64,000 bases of DNA, from positions 1,612,001 through 1,676,000 of the forward strand of contig NZ_QZMS01000007.1 of assembly GCF_003614885.1 (NCBI RefSeq). Direction: 5' to 3'. The position numbers and the translations under genes are program-made. Under the pieces are notes generated by a model. That model did no database searches. It saw nothing but the letters and a program-made list of their open reading frames with translations, and had not been told where the DNA came from. Shown one piece after another: positions 1 to 8,098 of the stretch. Origin of the DNA: Photobacterium salinisoli (GTDB taxonomy: Bacteria > Pseudomonadota > Gammaproteobacteria > Enterobacterales > Vibrionaceae). Each line of letters begins with the position of its first letter. The first letter of the stretch is position 1.

Positions 1-261
1 GACAGTATGGATGATATCGGTAAAATCCCGTCGCAAGCTCGGTTCGCCGCCGGTAATCCTTACTTTGGTCGTACCGCAGTCAGCAAACGCCGACGTGACA
101 CGGCGAATCTCGTCCAAGGTAAGGAAAGAGGGCTTTTTGCCATGCTCAGGATGATAGCCATCAGGCAGACAGTAAGTACACCTGAAGTTACAGACATCAG
201 TGATTGACAGACGCAAATAATAGAATTTGCGCTGGAAGTTATCTTCAAATTGTTTCGCCAC
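1..261 (-). CDS. moaA: GTP 3',8-cyclase MoaA (5' part only)
   Basis: Partial gene running off the left edge; 87 codons are present from a GTG start at 261, preceded by an AAAGG ribosome site. MoaA is the radical-SAM enzyme that begins molybdenum cofactor synthesis from GTP. The translated N-terminus has the radical-SAM cysteine motif CNFRCTYC near residues 24-31 and the GGEP motif further on, both typical of MoaA. The rest of the gene, and probably other moa genes, lies outside the window. The upstream leader is highly structured and is listed separately as a likely Moco riboswitch. Confidence 0.93.
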   Translation of the reverse strand, partial: MAKQFEDNFQRKFYYLRLSITDVCNFRCTYCLPDGYHPEHGKKPSFLTLDEIRRVTSAFADCGTTKVRITGGEPSLRRDFTDIIHTV

Positions 262-279
262 GGAACACCTTTCCAAATA

Positions 280-403
280 CGGGAGGCCAGCTCATTTCTG
301 AACTCACCCTGAGTGAAACCAGCACAGGCCGGTCACTGGCGACACCCTCTTATCATGGACGATTCCGTTATGTCTGCATGACTTAGAAGAGAGTCGCTCG
401 GAG
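280..403 (-). promoter_or_regulatory. probable molybdenum-cofactor (Moco) riboswitch in the moaA leader
   Basis: Read on the minus strand, the leader starts with CTCCGAGC and ends with GGCCTCCCG just before the moaA ribosome site; from memory these are conserved ends of the Moco RNA motif found upstream of moaA in gammaproteobacteria. Between them I can fold a long irregular stem (GCGA-CTCTCTT with AAGAGGG-TCGC), a hairpin GTGACCGGC/GCTGGTTTCAC, a hairpin ACTCA-GGG-TGAGT and an enclosing GCCAG/CTGGC helix. The structure and position are seen; the family name is inference. Expected role: repression of moaA expression when cofactor is plentiful. Confidence 0.68.
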
Positions 404-619
404 TTTTGATGGCAGTTATGCGTCAGAATATTTTACAAAGAATTTTCACACTCTTCACAGAAAACACACAACAGCGTTGTAATTTCACATTACCAGAGTT
501 TAGCTCTGATTGACAAATAATTGAGAATTACCTTTTTAAGTCTACCCCTAGCCCACAGAAGCGACAATACTACTAAGGAGTAGTCTCTTTTATCTGAGCG
601 GATGTAGCAGGGAGGGGTT
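404..619. other. intergenic region between the moaA leader and the 75-aa gene
   Basis: With the riboswitch this makes a 358-bp gene-free gap. It should hold the divergent promoters of moaA (minus) and of the small gene at 620 (plus). A TTGACA hexamer lies at 510-515, and a 6-bp hairpin ACTACT-aagg-AGTAGT at 569-584 sits in the leader of the small gene. No coding sequence is evident. Confidence 0.5.
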
Positions 620-847
620 ATGTCGGACATTGTAGAATCTGCAACCGTTGAAGACATTGCTTTGTATCTACAACGGGAAGAAGGGATTGATGCCCATCTT
701 GCCCGCAGTCAGGCCAAGCAGGTCATAGACAGCTTTACCGATATGAGAAGCAAAGGGTTAATCAAGGGCTGGTATTTTGACGAGCAAAATCATTTAGAAC
801 TGTTACCCAGCGATGCTGCGATGAAAATCATCGCCAATCATAAGTAG
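620..847 (+). CDS. small conserved-looking protein of unknown function, 75 aa
   Basis: Not recognised as a named family. The start is well supported by a GGGAGGGG ribosome site 5 to 6 bases before the ATG. The product is acidic, soluble, has no signal peptide or membrane segment, and looks like a compact helical protein ending in a WYFDEQNHLELLP stretch that could form a beta hairpin. It is transcribed in the same direction as the Lon-domain gene about 200 bp downstream, but that gene has its own promoter elements, so the two need not be one operon. Confidence 0.7.
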   Translation: MSDIVESATVEDIALYLQREEGIDAHLARSQAKQVIDSFTDMRSKGLIKGWYFDEQNHLELLPSDAAMKIIANHK

Positions 848-877
848 GATTGCCGCAAACAGTTATGCTGCCTGTTC

Positions 878-911
878 ATGCAATTTGCAGAGGGATATTT
901 GCAATTTGCAA
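878..911. promoter_or_regulatory. tandem LuxO-type binding boxes
   Basis: Positions 899-911 read TTGCAATTTGCAA, an exact fit to the LuxO site TTGCA-WWW-TGCAA known from Vibrio qrr promoters. Positions 878-890 read ATGCAATTTGCAG, matching at 11 of 13. Their centres are 21 bp apart, two helical turns, placing them on the same face of the DNA. A further half-site TTGCA lies at 918-922. The centres are about 90 and 69 bp upstream of a -24/-12 promoter, similar to the box-to-promoter distance at qrr1 in this window (about 92 bp). Binding by LuxO is inferred. Confidence 0.62.
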
Positions 912-971
912 AGCGATTTGCATTTCAAAACGATGGCAAATTTATGACAAAGCTATACTGCATATGAAAAT

Positions 972-989
972 CCGGCATCCAATTTGCAG
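972..989 (+). promoter_or_regulatory. sigma-54 (-24/-12) promoter of the Lon-domain gene
   Basis: The sequence CCGGCATCCAATTTGCAG has GG at 974-975 and GC at 986-987, exactly ten bases apart as RpoN requires. The -12 half TTGCA is perfect; the -24 half (CGGCAT) departs from TGGCAC at two positions. Predicted transcription start is near 999, giving a leader of about 55 bases. Together with the upstream LuxO boxes this suggests activation by phosphorylated LuxO. Confidence 0.6.
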
Positions 990-1053
990 TGGGTATGTTA
1001 AGCAACGTCGATGAGACCAAGAACCAACTAAAATGAAAAAATTGGAGCCGACA

Positions 1054-1629
1054 ATGAGTGACATGATCCCACTGATATTTCAACAGCGTCACATCCTGCC
1101 AGGCGGTCGGATCCCAGTACGTATCCCGCCAGGCAGCCAGATGGAGACATTCAAAGTTGCCCTGGCATCTGACAATGGCTTCGGTATCTGTATGTTCGAT
1201 GAGGACGAACATGGTCAGCATTTTTGTTATATAGGTACCCGAGTTACTGTCGAAGATTTTGACATTTCCAGTCAGGATGGTGCCTTGATCGCGACTTTAT
1301 ACGGACACAGCAACTTCCGGATAAAATCGCTTAATCAAGCTGACAATGGCGTATTTTATGCTGAGCCTGAGGATATTCCCCAGTGGCCTGATATGACACT
1401 GCGTGACGATCAGCAACCATTGGCTGAAAAACTTCAGGTGATGTTTAACAATCACCCGGAGTTGGACAAACTGCATCAGACAAAATACCTGAATAATCTC
1501 AGTTGGTTATGCCAGCGCTGGCTTGAACTACTGCCACTGCCGGCATTTCAGAAGCAGGCCTTGCTGACAGCGCCAAATTGCCTGAATACTTACGATTATC
1601 TTCAGAGCATCATGCAGCAAAACCACTGA
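1054..1629 (+). CDS. LON substrate-binding-domain protein, 191 aa
   Basis: A stand-alone protein resembling the N-terminal substrate-recognition domain of Lon protease (PF02190-like): it begins IPLIFQQRHILPGGRIPVRI, continues with the GTRVTVEDFDISSQDGALI strand region, and has a C-terminal helical part with RWLELLPLPAFQKQALL. No AAA+ or protease domain follows, so it cannot cut proteins alone. The ATG at 1054 is chosen over 1033 because GGAG lies six bases before it. It has its own promoter with LuxO-like boxes and a terminator at 1641. Function is unknown; an adaptor or decoy role toward Lon or another protease is speculation. Confidence 0.85.
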   Translation: MSDMIPLIFQQRHILPGGRIPVRIPPGSQMETFKVALASDNGFGICMFDEDEHGQHFCYIGTRVTVEDFDISSQDGALIATLYGHSNFRIKSLNQADNGVFYAEPEDIPQWPDMTLRDDQQPLAEKLQVMFNNHPELDKLHQTKYLNNLSWLCQRWLELLPLPAFQKQALLTAPNCLNTYDYLQSIMQQNH

Positions 1630-1640
1630 TCATTGATCGC

Positions 1641-1680
1641 CAGCCAGCACTGAAATAGGTGCTGGCTGCACATTTTGTTC
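1641..1680 (+). terminator. terminator of the Lon-domain gene
   Basis: A perfect 10-bp stem, CAGCCAGCAC (1641-1650) with GTGCTGGCTG (1659-1668), followed by a short T-rich stretch (ATTTTGTT). It isolates the Lon-domain gene from yvcK. Confidence 0.65.
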
Positions 1681-1770
1681 CACTGCAGCGGAATGCCGCT
1701 TTCCCACTCGCCTGCCCTTAGGTACACTTTCGATTCAGCACATTATTCAATCACGAGCATTCCTTAACCT

Positions 1771-2670
1771 ATGAGCAGCCATGTATCTCCATCCTCTGCC
1801 AGAATTGTCGCTATCGGCGGTGGTCACGGCCTGGGGCGAATTCTGTCCTCCCTTTCCTGCTTTGGTTCAAATGTTACAGGCATAGTGGCAACGACTGACA
1901 ATGGCGGCTCTACCGGGCGTATCCGAGCCTCCATGGGCGGCATTGCCTGGGGAGATACCAGAAACTGTATCAATCAGTTAATCACCGAGCCATCTATTGG
2001 CTCAATGCTATTTGAATACAGGTTCAGAGGTAATGGCGATCTTAACGGGCATAATCTTGGCAATCTCATTCTGACTGCATTAGACAACTTATGTATTCGT
2101 CCGCTTGAAGCCATTAACCTGATCCGGGAAATCCTGCACGTGGAGACTCAGATCCTCCCGATGTCAGAACACCCGACAGATCTTGCCGCCTGGCTACCCG
2201 ACGGTAATATCATCAGCGGTGAAACCAGCATTGATGAGCTTCAACAGATCCCAAAGCGCCTGTTCATCGAACCCTCAGTGCCCGCAACTAAAGAAGCGTT
2301 AATCGCCATAAAAGAAGCGGATCTTGTCCTGCTTGGACCGGGCAGTTTTCTGACCAGTATCATGCCGCCACTGTTGTTAAATGACCTGGCCCATGAACTG
2401 AAAATCTGCAATGCGCCCGTCTATTTCATTGCCAATCTCGATAAAGAAAAAGGGCCGGCAGGCAGCATGTCGCTTGAGACCATGTTGTACTGGTGTGAAA
2501 GGGCGATGGGAGGAAGAAAAATTGACGGTATCTTATCGGACAAGCACAGGCCTGAGCTGAACGAAGGCTATGACCAGGTGGTTGGGGAGTTTGCCTCCCG
2601 CAACCATGAATGGCGCCATGACCGGCAGAAACTAAAAAATGCGGTTGAAGGCCTCCTGATTCGACGCTAA
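1771..2670 (+). CDS. yvcK: YvcK/CofD-family gluconeogenesis factor
   Basis: 299-residue cytoplasmic protein of the YvcK/CofD family. It has the phosphate-binding GGGHGLGR motif at residues 16-23, the TTDNGGSTGR motif near 41-50 and the LGPGSFLTSI motif in the middle, all conserved in family members that bind UDP-sugars. In Bacillus YvcK is needed for growth on gluconeogenic carbon and influences envelope synthesis; its role in vibrios is less clear. The gene converges on luxU and their coding ends overlap by 39 bp. The neighbourhood moaA, yvcK, luxU, luxO, uvrB is the order I know from Vibrio chromosomes. Confidence 0.87.
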   Translation: MSSHVSPSSARIVAIGGGHGLGRILSSLSCFGSNVTGIVATTDNGGSTGRIRASMGGIAWGDTRNCINQLITEPSIGSMLFEYRFRGNGDLNGHNLGNLILTALDNLCIRPLEAINLIREILHVETQILPMSEHPTDLAAWLPDGNIISGETSIDELQQIPKRLFIEPSVPATKEALIAIKEADLVLLGPGSFLTSIMPPLLLNDLAHELKICNAPVYFIANLDKEKGPAGSMSLETMLYWCERAMGGRKIDGILSDKHRPELNEGYDQVVGEFASRNHEWRHDRQKLKNAVEGLLIRR

Positions 2671-2991
2671 ATACCGGTACTGTTGCGCCATGTCGCCCAC
2701 CAGCTGTTGCAGCTCAGGTAGGTGATCGTTGACCCAGGACTCCTGGCCCTGTTTGACTCGTGATTCACACTCCTGAGCCATTTGGGCTAATTCATCAGCG
2801 CCAAAACTGGCGGCGCTGCTTTTTATCGCGTGGCTAATCTCCCGGATTTGCATCACGCTGGGCTGCTCAGTTAATTGCTGTAAATATTGCTCTAACTCGC
2901 CGCTGAAAACTTCAAGCAAGAGTGCAACAGTTTCCTGGCCAACTTCAACAGCCAAGCGTTTTAATGTTGCTTCATTAATATTGGCAGTCAT
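2632..2991 (-). CDS. luxU: quorum-sensing phosphorelay protein LuxU
   Basis: 119-residue single-domain histidine phosphotransferase. The phosphorylated histidine is H54 in the motif SHAIKSSAASFGADE, the HPt signature. LuxU takes phosphate from membrane sensor kinases of the LuxQ/CqsS/LuxN type and passes it to LuxO. Its ATG directly abuts the luxO stop codon, so the two are co-transcribed from the luxO side. The 3' end overlaps yvcK by 39 bp on the opposite strand. Confidence 0.92.
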   Translation of the reverse strand: MTANINEATLKRLAVEVGQETVALLLEVFSGELEQYLQQLTEQPSVMQIREISHAIKSSAASFGADELAQMAQECESRVKQGQESWVNDHLPELQQLVGDMAQQYRYLASNQEAFNRIF

Positions 2992-4443
2992 TTATTCTTT
3001 CTCCCTTTGACTACTCTCGGCCTCTTGCCAAGCCTGTAATTTTCTATAGATGGTAGAGGGGCTCACTTCCAGTAAACCAGCCGCTCTGGGAATATTCCCG
3101 TCACAGGCTGCGATTGCTGACTGTATTGTCCGCTTTTCTACCTTCCACAATGGTTCAATCTGACTGGGACTCACAACGGACAAACTATCCACAGCGTGGA
3201 TGGCCGTTTGTGGTTCCGGTAAAGACAATGTGGACACAGCATTAACTGATGCAATTTCAACGCCAGAAACTGACTTCAGGGAGGGAGGGAGCATCTGAAC
3301 GAGTACTTCTTCGCCATCATTGAGCACAACAATGTTGCGGATAACGTTTTGCAGCTCACGCACATTCCCGGGCCAGGTATGCTGACGGAAGCGCTCAATC
3401 ACGTCTGGTGAAAAGCGACTAAAGCGCTTGCCTTCTTCCACCGAGATATGCCCCAGTAAAGCATGAGCAATTTCAATGACATCGTCACTGCGATCCCGAA
3501 GCGGTGGCAAACTGATAGGAATAACATGCAGCCGGTAATACAGGTCTTCGCGAAAACGCCCTTGTTTAACCTCTTCCCAGGGATTGCGGTTGGTGGCACA
3601 AACGAAGCGGACATCAACCGAGCTGGTAACAGAAGAGCCGACCTTCTGGAAAGTGCCAGTCTGAATAAAACGTAGCAATTTGCTTTGCAATTCCAAATCC
3701 ATTTCGCAAAGCTCGTCCAAAAACAAGGTGCCTTTGTTGGCCAGCTCAACGGCGCCTTGTCTTTCAGTCAGCGCACCGGTGAACGCGCCTTTCACATGAC
3801 CGAACAATTCACTTTCTATCAGCTCTTTAGGAATAGCAGCACAGTTCAAAGCAACAAAAGCATTATTCGCTCGCGGGCTCGCAGCGTGAACGGCTTCGGC
3901 ACACACTTCCTTGCCGGTTCCACTTTCACCGGTAATAAACACGGTTGCTTTACTGGACGCCGCGGATTCAATCACACGATACACCGCCTGCATGGGCAGA
4001 CTGGTGCCGATAAAACCTTGATATTGCGCTCCCTGAGTGACTGATATTGCTTTATTGTCGTTCTTGTCATTTTTCAGGGCATTGTTCACCGTGATACGCA
4101 GCCGATCCGCTTCGCAGGGTTTGATCAGGAAATCTTTAGCGCCATAACGCATCGCTTCCACGGCCACATCGATGGAACCATGGGCCGTCATAATCACCAC
4201 AGGCAGCTTAGGGTGCTTTTTACGTACCTTCTCAAGTACCGTCATGCCTGTCATGTCCGGCAAGCGTAAATCTAACAGCACCAGCTCAGGCACCGAGTCT
4301 TTCATGGCTGCCAGTGCTTCCGCGCCGGTACCCACTATTTTGACGTCTAACCCTAACGGATTAAGGTAGGATTTATACAAGGCCGCAACTGATGCAGTAT
4401 CTTCTACCATCAGTACTTGTCGTACTTTCAGCTTGTTATCCAT
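2992..4443 (-). CDS. luxO: sigma-54-dependent quorum-sensing response regulator LuxO
   Basis: 483 residues, NtrC class. A receiver domain (about 8-120) has acidic residues E14/D15, phospho-acceptor D58, T86 and K108. An AAA+ sigma-54 interaction domain follows with Walker A GESGTGKE at 172-179 and the GAFTGA loop at 219-224, so it should open RpoN-dependent promoters. A Fis-type helix-turn-helix lies at the C-terminus ([19 protein letters not shown]). At low cell density phospho-LuxO activates Qrr small RNAs, which control the master regulators. The divergent qrr1 gene immediately upstream supports the assignment. It forms an operon with luxU. Confidence 0.96.
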   Translation of the reverse strand: MDNKLKVRQVLMVEDTASVAALYKSYLNPLGLDVKIVGTGAEALAAMKDSVPELVLLDLRLPDMTGMTVLEKVRKKHPKLPVVIMTAHGSIDVAVEAMRYGAKDFLIKPCEADRLRITVNNALKNDKNDNKAISVTQGAQYQGFIGTSLPMQAVYRVIESAASSKATVFITGESGTGKEVCAEAVHAASPRANNAFVALNCAAIPKELIESELFGHVKGAFTGALTERQGAVELANKGTLFLDELCEMDLELQSKLLRFIQTGTFQKVGSSVTSSVDVRFVCATNRNPWEEVKQGRFREDLYYRLHVIPISLPPLRDRSDDVIEIAHALLGHISVEEGKRFSRFSPDVIERFRQHTWPGNVRELQNVIRNIVVLNDGEEVLVQMLPPSLKSVSGVEIASVNAVSTLSLPEPQTAIHAVDSLSVVSPSQIEPLWKVEKRTIQSAIAACDGNIPRAAGLLEVSPSTIYRKLQAWQEAESSQREKE

Positions 4444-4531
4444 TTATCCTCCGACGCAGTTTCCCTGATCTCATTGTAATCACTAGAAAAAAATGCTGCC
4501 TGCTGACTTTTGTATTATTACCCATTTACCA

Positions 4532-4564
4532 TTTCGCATTGCAAATCGGTTTGCAAAATGCGAA
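4532..4564. promoter_or_regulatory. LuxO-box region and long palindrome upstream of qrr1
   Basis: Positions 4551-4563 read TTGCAAAATGCGA, 12 of 13 to the LuxO box. The whole 4532-4564 segment is a nested inverted repeat: TTTCGCAT and ATGCGAAA outside, TGCAAA and TTTGCA inside around TCGG. It lies about 92 bp upstream of the qrr1 -24 element and about 90 bp upstream of luxO, so it could serve both qrr1 activation and luxO autoregulation. Confidence 0.65.
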
Positions 4565-4646
4565 AAACTACCTCTAGTATAACTTTTTTGTGCAGACATG
4601 GTGACCAGAAATCCCAAATAATCACTTTTCGGGGCCCTTTAAAAAG

Positions 4647-4663
4647 TTGGCACGCTTGCTGCA
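4647..4663 (+). promoter_or_regulatory. sigma-54 promoter of qrr1
   Basis: TTGGCACG matches the -24 element and CTGCA the -12 element, with GG (4649-4650) and GC (4661-4662) exactly ten bases apart. Predicted transcription start is about 4674. Confidence 0.85.
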
Positions 4664-4673
4664 TTAATATAAC

Positions 4674-4772
4674 CGACTCTGATAGAGTCAACCTAGCCAA
4701 CTGACGTTGTTTGTGGAATATTTTCACTTAAACAATGATGCCAACCGAACGATTTACGGTTGGCTTTTTTTT
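4674..4772 (+). ncRNA. qrr1: Qrr1 quorum regulatory small RNA
   Basis: About 99 nt. It starts with a hairpin GACTCT-gat-AGAGTC, continues with the strongly conserved Qrr core CTAGCCAACTGACGTTGTT at 4693-4711 that pairs with luxR/hapR- and aphA-type mRNAs with Hfq, and ends with a perfect terminator stem CCAACCG/CGGTTGG followed by nine Ts. It is divergent from luxO and convergent with uvrB, the standard qrr1 location in vibrios. A sigma-54 promoter and LuxO boxes precede it. The 5' end is inferred from the promoter spacing. Confidence 0.93.
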
Positions 4773-4828
4773 TGGCTGCGTTTTAGCAGGAGGGCAGCAG
4801 GAAGCCGCCCTCAGACAGGAAAGTACTT

Positions 4829-6850
4829 TCAGCTGTTAGCGATGAACTGCTCGCGAAGCGAATGAATTTGATCACGTAACTGTGCCGCTTTCTCAAACTC
4901 CAGCTCCTGAGCCATATCATACATTTGCGCTTCCAGTTTCTGGATTTCAGTTTCCAGTTCCTGCGGCGACATCAGGCTATAGCTGCCCCGGCGCTCCGCC
5001 ACTTTATGTAACTGCTCGGCTTTACTGGCTCGGCGCGAACGTCCTTTACCCAGTTCCATGATATCCGCAACCTGCTTGTTCAGAGCCTTAGGTTCAATAC
5101 CTCTTTCCCGGTTATACGCATCCTGCTTTTCCCGGCGTCGTTCAGTTTCAGACATTGCGCGCTGCATCGAACCCGTGATGCGGTCGGCATACAGAATGGC
5201 TTTGCCTGACAGGTTACGCGCAGCACGGCCAATGGTCTGAATCAGTGAACGCTCAGAACGCAGAAAACCTTCTTTATCTGCATCCAGAATCGCGACTAAA
5301 GACACTTCCGGCATATCCAAACCTTCTCGCAGCAGGTTAATGCCGACCAGCACATCAAACTCACCCAAGCGTAAATCACGAATGATCTCAACCCTCTCGA
5401 CTGTATCTATGTCTGAATGCAGGTATCTGACCCTGACACCATGCTCATCCAGGTATTCAGTAAGATCCTCGGCCATACGCTTGGTCAGGGTGGTCACCAG
5501 CACCCTTTCATTAATCGCGGCACGGAGTCGGATTTCCGACAACAAATCATCAACCTGAGTGGACACCGGCCTGACTTCAATAACCGGATCCAGCAACCCT
5601 GTCGGACGGACAACCTGCTCAGCAATATCGTTACCGGATTTGTTTTTTTCATAATCGCCGGGCGTGGCAGAAACATAAATCGTCTGAGGCGCCAAAGACT
5701 CGAATTCTTCAAACTTCAGAGGCCGGTTATCAAGGGCGGAAGGAAGGCGGAAACCGTATTCAACAAGATTTTCCTTACGGGAACGGTCCCCCCGGTACAT
5801 AGCGCCTATCTGCGAGACAGTCACGTGCGACTCATCAATAATCAGCAGGCCATCGGGTGGTAAGTAATCAAAAAGCGTTGGCGGTGGCTCGCCTTCGGCA
5901 CGGCCGCTGAGATAGCGTGAATAGTTTTCGATACCTGAGCAAAAGCCAAGCTCATGCATCATTTCCAGATCAAACTGCGTGCGCTGAGTAATACGCTGCT
6001 CTTCCACCAGCTTATTATTGTCAATGAGTTGCTGACGGCGAATGGCCAGATCAACTTTGATTTTTTCCACCGCTTCAAGGATACGTTCGCGAGGCGTGAC
6101 ATAGTGGGTCTTAGGATAGATAGTCGCCCGCGGCATATCTTTTTGAATGATAGCGCCGGTCAGCGGGTCAAACCGGCTGATACAATCCACTTCATCATCA
6201 AAAAGCTCAATACGAATCGCGTCATGATCCGATTCAGCCGGAAAGATGTCGATTACCTCGCCTCTCACCCGAAAGTTGCCGCGCTCAAAGGCAAGATCAT
6301 TGCGTGTGTACTGCAATTCCGCCAACCGCCGCAGAATATCTCGCTGATCCATCATGTCGCCCCGCCGTACATGAAGCATCATTTTCAGATAAGAGTCTGG
6401 ATCACCCAACCCATAGATAGCCGAGACAGAAGCAATAATCACCACATCCCGACGCTCCATTAAGGCTTTCGTGGCGGACAAACGCATCTGTTCGATATGT
6501 GCATTCACAGAAGAATCTTTTTCTATGAAGGTATCTGTAGAAGGCACGTAGGCCTCTGGCTGGTAATAATCGTAGTAAGAAACAAAGTACTCAACCGCAT
6601 TATCCGGAAAGAACTCTTTCATTTCCCCGTAAAGTTGCGCCGCCAAGGTCTTATTCGGCGCAAGTATCAGAGTTGGCCTGTCTGCGCTGGCAATGACATT
6701 GGCCATAGTAAATGTTTTCCCTGAGCCAGTGACACCGAGCAGGGTTTGGTGTGCCAGACCGGAATCCAGACCTTCCAATAACTGTTTTATAGCTGTCGGC
6801 TGATCCCCAGCCGGGGCAAATGCTGAAGCCAGATTGAAGGATTTACTCAT
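4829..6850 (-). CDS. uvrB: excinuclease ABC subunit B
   Basis: 673 residues, the normal UvrB length. UvrB is the ATP-dependent damage-verification subunit of nucleotide excision repair, loaded by UvrA and cut-directing for UvrC. Walker A GVTGSGKT is at 39-46, the beta-hairpin aromatic cluster [10 protein letters not shown] near 92-101, the DESH motif and helicase motifs follow, and a C-terminal UVR domain (about 633-668) binds UvrC. I found no convincing LexA box (CTGT-N8-ACAG) in the 150 bp upstream, although a TTGACA -35-like hexamer can be seen on the minus strand there. Confidence 0.97.
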   Translation of the reverse strand: MSKSFNLASAFAPAGDQPTAIKQLLEGLDSGLAHQTLLGVTGSGKTFTMANVIASADRPTLILAPNKTLAAQLYGEMKEFFPDNAVEYFVSYYDYYQPEAYVPSTDTFIEKDSSVNAHIEQMRLSATKALMERRDVVIIASVSAIYGLGDPDSYLKMMLHVRRGDMMDQRDILRRLAELQYTRNDLAFERGNFRVRGEVIDIFPAESDHDAIRIELFDDEVDCISRFDPLTGAIIQKDMPRATIYPKTHYVTPRERILEAVEKIKVDLAIRRQQLIDNNKLVEEQRITQRTQFDLEMMHELGFCSGIENYSRYLSGRAEGEPPPTLFDYLPPDGLLIIDESHVTVSQIGAMYRGDRSRKENLVEYGFRLPSALDNRPLKFEEFESLAPQTIYVSATPGDYEKNKSGNDIAEQVVRPTGLLDPVIEVRPVSTQVDDLLSEIRLRAAINERVLVTTLTKRMAEDLTEYLDEHGVRVRYLHSDIDTVERVEIIRDLRLGEFDVLVGINLLREGLDMPEVSLVAILDADKEGFLRSERSLIQTIGRAARNLSGKAILYADRITGSMQRAMSETERRREKQDAYNRERGIEPKALNKQVADIMELGKGRSRRASKAEQLHKVAERRGSYSLMSPQELETEIQKLEAQMYDMAQELEFEKAAQLRDQIHSLREQFIANS

Positions 6851-7514
6851 GACATCGTCCGAAAAGTTCAGGTAATTGGATCTGATTCCATTGTGAGGCC
6901 ACCAATATACTTGTCAACCAAGAAAGGTGAAATCGGCTATTGACCCAGACAAAATGTCGACGTAATATCATGCGCCTCAGTGGCACCCCTGCTGAATGAT
7001 CACTGTCAAAAAAGTGATACTCCATGTCAAATTTCCAGCTAAATTATACGCACTGCGAATAGATCACCATCCACAGCTTATCCTCAAACAGCATTTTTTC
7101 ATTCACAGTCTCCTGATTATGAAAACTGATGTAGAGCTAAAATTCTAATTTGATTTTTTCAGCTTTATCGTTTTCTTTCTTGCTCCTCTGAAACAGCAGC
7201 TTATCTCATCACTATGATATCGATTACAAATAGATTACTCATAAAGAAAATACCTCGGTTTGCTGTTTACCCGCCCACAATCAACACAGTTATCCACAGT
7301 TTCCGTGGATAAGTAGTCCAACCCCTTGTCTCTTCTGGTTTAGCAAAGATCAAGTCATTTTTTCCTGTTCTGACACGAGACTATTTGGGCGCGATTTACG
7401 CCTCAATTCGGCTAAAAGAGCAACAAACTTGAAAAACCCTTTGGCTGAGGAGTTGTTATAGCCGTCACAAAGGCAGATAATGTACCGCTCACTGGCAAGC
7501 ATAAAAAAGTTGGT
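6851..7514. other. 664-bp intergenic region between uvrB and rnfA
   Basis: Holds the divergent promoters of uvrB (minus) and the rnf operon (plus), and an unusual cluster of DnaA-box-like sequences listed separately. The middle (about 7080-7260) is AT-rich. No credible gene was seen on either strand. Confidence 0.6.
7290..7312. promoter_or_regulatory. inverted pair of DnaA-box sequences
   Basis: TTATCCACA at 7290-7298 is a perfect DnaA box. It forms an 8-bp inverted repeat with GTGGATAA at 7305-7312, separated by seven bases, so the second copy (CGTGGATAA) is a near-perfect box on the other strand. Further near matches lie at 7068-7076 (CATCCACA core) and 7079-7087 (TTATCCTCA, 8 of 9). DnaA could regulate transcription here or the site could titrate DnaA; both are inference. 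Confidence 0.5.
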
Positions 7515-8096
7515 ATGACGGAATACCTGTTACTTCTGATCGGCACCGTACTGGTCAACAACTTCGTTTTGGTCAAATTTCTGGGACTCTGCCCCTTTAT
7601 GGGGGTGTCTAAAAAGCTGGAAACCGCCATTGGTATGGGGCTAGCCACGACTTTTGTCCTCACACTCGCCTCTGTGAGTGCGTATTTGGTCGAAGCTTAC
7701 ATTTTGCAGCCTTTAGGCATTCAATACCTGCGCACGCTCAGTTTTATTCTTGTGATTGCGGTAGTCGTTCAGTTCACAGAAATGGTCGTACATAAAACCA
7801 GTCCGACACTGTATCGGTTGCTGGGCATTTTTCTGCCCTTAATCACAACCAACTGTGCCGTTCTGGGTGTCGCTCTGCTCAATATCAATGAACGTCATAA
7901 TTTCATTGAATCCGTAGTGTACGGATTTGGCGCCGCTGTCGGTTTTTCTCTGGTGCTTGTGCTCTTTGCTGCAATGCGCGAACGTATCGCGGCTGCCGAC
8001 GTACCTTCCCCTTTCAAAGGCGCATCCATTGCTATGATAACGGCGGGTCTGATGTCGCTCGCCTTTATGGGCTTTACCGGACTGGTTAAACTGTAA
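7515..8096 (+). CDS. rnfA: ion-translocating oxidoreductase subunit RnfA (RsxA)
   Basis: 193 residues, six predicted membrane segments, first gene of the rnfABCDGE operon. RnfA and RnfE are related membrane subunits that hold an iron-sulfur centre between them; both here have the LCPF/LCPLL-type motif (GLCPFMGV) and the ITTNCAVLG motif with the conserved cysteines. The complex moves electrons between ferredoxin and NAD with Na+ or H+ transport, and in enterics also reduces SoxR. The downstream rnfB follows after two bases, implying tight coupling. Confidence 0.96.
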   Translation: MTEYLLLLIGTVLVNNFVLVKFLGLCPFMGVSKKLETAIGMGLATTFVLTLASVSAYLVEAYILQPLGIQYLRTLSFILVIAVVVQFTEMVVHKTSPTLYRLLGIFLPLITTNCAVLGVALLNINERHNFIESVVYGFGAAVGFSLVLVLFAAMRERIAAADVPSPFKGASIAMITAGLMSLAFMGFTGLVKL

Positions 8097-8098
8097 TT

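Noticed and set aside
991..1053. A possible second Qrr RNA behind the sigma-54 promoter at 972
   Set aside because: The leader lacks the CTAGCCAACTGACGTTGTT core and a terminator; the promoter leads straight into the Lon-domain gene.
6851..7025. LexA (SOS) box for uvrB
   Set aside because: I looked for CTGT-N8-ACAG and close variants upstream of uvrB on both strands and saw none good enough to call.
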